DNA of 6,749 nt, taken from assembly GCA_964395665.1 (NCBI GenBank), contig CAYNDH010000215.1, forward strand, positions 1 through 6,749, given 5' to 3'. The stretch is from JAEZAF01 sp964395665 (GTDB taxonomy: Bacteria > Chloroflexota > Anaerolineae > Aggregatilineales > Phototrophicaceae). Both the position numbers and the translations under genes were made by a program. The first letter of the stretch is position 1, and every line of letters begins with the position of its first letter. Below, piece by piece: positions 6,011-6,749 of this stretch. Under the pieces are notes generated by a model, which saw only the letters and a program-made list of their open reading frames with translations, did not search any database and was not told the DNA's origin.

Positions 6011-6040
6011 TTAGGGAAGAGCGTCTAGTTAAGGTTAAGT

Positions 6041-6070
6041 ATGGCAAGCGAAAAAAATGCTCACTCATGA
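6041..6070 (+). CDS. Possible 9-codon leader ORF overlapping the membrane-protein start
   Basis: AAGG at 6031-6034 is well placed, 6 bases before ATG 6041. The frame encodes MASEKNAHS and stops with TGA at 6068-6070, inside the start of the next gene. The downstream ATG at 6057 has no good ribosome site of its own, so translation could reach it by coupling. Alternatively, the frame is joined to the main gene by a one-base change in the A run at 6051-6057, giving MASEKMLTHEN as the real N-terminus. Confidence 0.25.
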   Translation: MASEKNAHS

Positions 6071-6641
6071 AAACAAACCTGGCCGTCCATTTGGTTTAAG
6101 TCTGGCAATTGTAACCGTAGCACTCATTTTTGCGGTTATACCACTATTAAGAATTGGTTTAGAGATTTGGCTTCTTAACCACTTCCAGAGCTTTTCGTGG
6201 ACAGTCGATACCGATGAAGAGATGATCGATCCGATCATGACCGGGATCAACTTTGATTTCGATTATGTTTCAGTTGGTGCGCAGGCGGTATTTGCCAGCC
6301 TTGTCCTGATCCTGTGTGTGCTGGCGTGGAGAGGGCGGCCCCGTTGGGTGAGGTCTGCCTTACTGTGGACGGTGCTGATCATTGATGCGATTTACATCCT
6401 GTCGATGATCGTTTCGCTTACCGCGCCCCGCGATCTCTCAGAGGGGATTAGTTCAGCAGATGATCTCGCAGGCCCCTTGCAGGGTGGATATTTTGTGCTG
6501 CTGATTCTGACGACGACTTATCTGATCTGGTATATCAATCGCGAACCGGCGCGTGCCTTCTTCCGTGGTGCGTATCGTGATGAGGTTTCATTGAAGCCAG
6601 AGCCGAAGTCTGACAGCACCAGAAAGGCAGAGCAGGCCTGA
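6057..6641 (+). CDS. Hypothetical four-helix integral membrane protein
   Basis: No family is recognised. The 194-residue product has four probable membrane helices, near 13-40, 72-90, 99-121 and 143-161. A short acidic segment lies between helices 1 and 2 (DTDEEMIDP, 51-59). The basic loop WRGRPRWVR (91-99) is probably cytoplasmic, and the C-terminal tail is charged (170-194, KPEPKSDSTRKAEQA). By the positive-inside rule both ends are probably cytoplasmic. The ATG at 6057 has no clear ribosome site; the only good one (AAGG, 6031-6034) serves ATG 6041 in another frame. The gene is divergent from the SARP-like regulator and shares its 125-bp control region, so it is the most likely target besides the regulator itself. 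Codon use looks like that of the neighbours, with no sign of transfer. Confidence 0.75.
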   Translation: MLTHENKPGRPFGLSLAIVTVALIFAVIPLLRIGLEIWLLNHFQSFSWTVDTDEEMIDPIMTGINFDFDYVSVGAQAVFASLVLILCVLAWRGRPRWVRSALLWTVLIIDAIYILSMIVSLTAPRDLSEGISSADDLAGPLQGGYFVLLILTTTYLIWYINREPARAFFRGAYRDEVSLKPEPKSDSTRKAEQA

Positions 6642-6658
6642 AGCCTTTCAGAACCTGC
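6632..6658 (+). other. Hairpin around the membrane-protein stop codon
   Basis: GCAGG (6632-6636) pairs with CCTGC (6654-6658), and CTGAA (6638-6642) pairs with TTCAG (6647-6651) around loop GCCT. The interior asymmetry is C against AA. The stem contains the TGA stop. No U tract follows, so it is not a standard intrinsic terminator; it may protect the 3' end. Confidence 0.35.
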
Positions 6659-6702
6659 CCCGCGAAATCTTCGGTCGTGATGCGTTTCGCTGCCAGGGCG
6701 TG

Positions 6703-6708
6703 TTGACA
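6703..6708 (+). promoter_or_regulatory. Lone TTGACA, possible -35 for a gene beyond the window
   Basis: A perfect -35 hexamer is present, but positions 15-19 bases downstream hold only weak -10 candidates such as TGTAGG (6728-6733). A small hairpin, ATCGC (6718-6722) with GCGAT (6735-6739), follows. The downstream gene is off the window. Confidence 0.2.
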
Positions 6709-6749
6709 TTTACAAAAATCGCTCATGTGTAGGGGCGATGGATGATGCT

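Noticed and set aside
1..6749. CRISPR array, insertion sequence or phage genes
   Set aside because: No regularly spaced repeats with spacers, no transposase or integrase frames, and no terminal inverted repeats were seen.

Overview
The window looks like chromosomal DNA from a Gram-negative-type or monoderm environmental bacterium of moderate G+C. Three things suggest Chloroflexota (Anaerolineae-like): a solute-binding protein with a Glu/Ala/Thr-rich 'ATEEAE' low-complexity stretch, a MalT-like NTPase fused to a SARP-type activator, and a TTG start. This placement is inference from style and was not tested by alignment.

Layout: (1) 1-240: a possible 3' tail of an upstream gene, then a tRNA-Arg(TCT) gene with its own candidate promoter and a good intrinsic terminator. 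(2) 303-4589: a three-gene ABC importer operon. It has a strong sigma70-like promoter with a perfect TATAAT and an adjacent dyad. It encodes a secreted binding protein, a fused double permease and an ATPase, and it ends at a stem-loop that can terminate from both sides. The architecture and sequence style are those of the FbpABC/AfuABC/PhnSTU-like group (ferric iron, sugar phosphate or 2-aminoethylphosphonate). Iron is the default guess, but the exact ligand cannot be read from sequence. A 13-bp hairpin between the binding-protein and permease genes probably sets the protein ratio. (3) 4618-5931, minus strand, convergent with the operon: a compact regulator with a MalT/STAND-like P-loop domain (Walker A degenerate, Walker B intact), an OmpR-type winged helix and a bacterial transcriptional activator domain. 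(4) 5932-6056: a 125-bp divergent control region. It holds an 11-bp-period tandem repeat (heptamer GGCATAA twice exactly, with a third degenerate copy in phase), which is the geometry of SARP binding sites. It also holds a separate dyad over a perfect -10. (5) 6057-6641: an unrecognised four-helix membrane protein whose start is ambiguous around a run of seven A. (6) 6642-6749: a hairpin around the stop of that gene and a lone TTGACA, with no gene supported.

Working model: the SARP-like protein regulates itself and the divergent membrane protein through the phased heptamers. No copy of the heptamer pair was seen upstream of the transporter, so control of the importer by this regulator is not supported. 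The most novel-looking items are the degenerate-Walker-A compact STAND-SARP with its adjacent phased repeats, and the acidic insertion in the middle of the binding protein.
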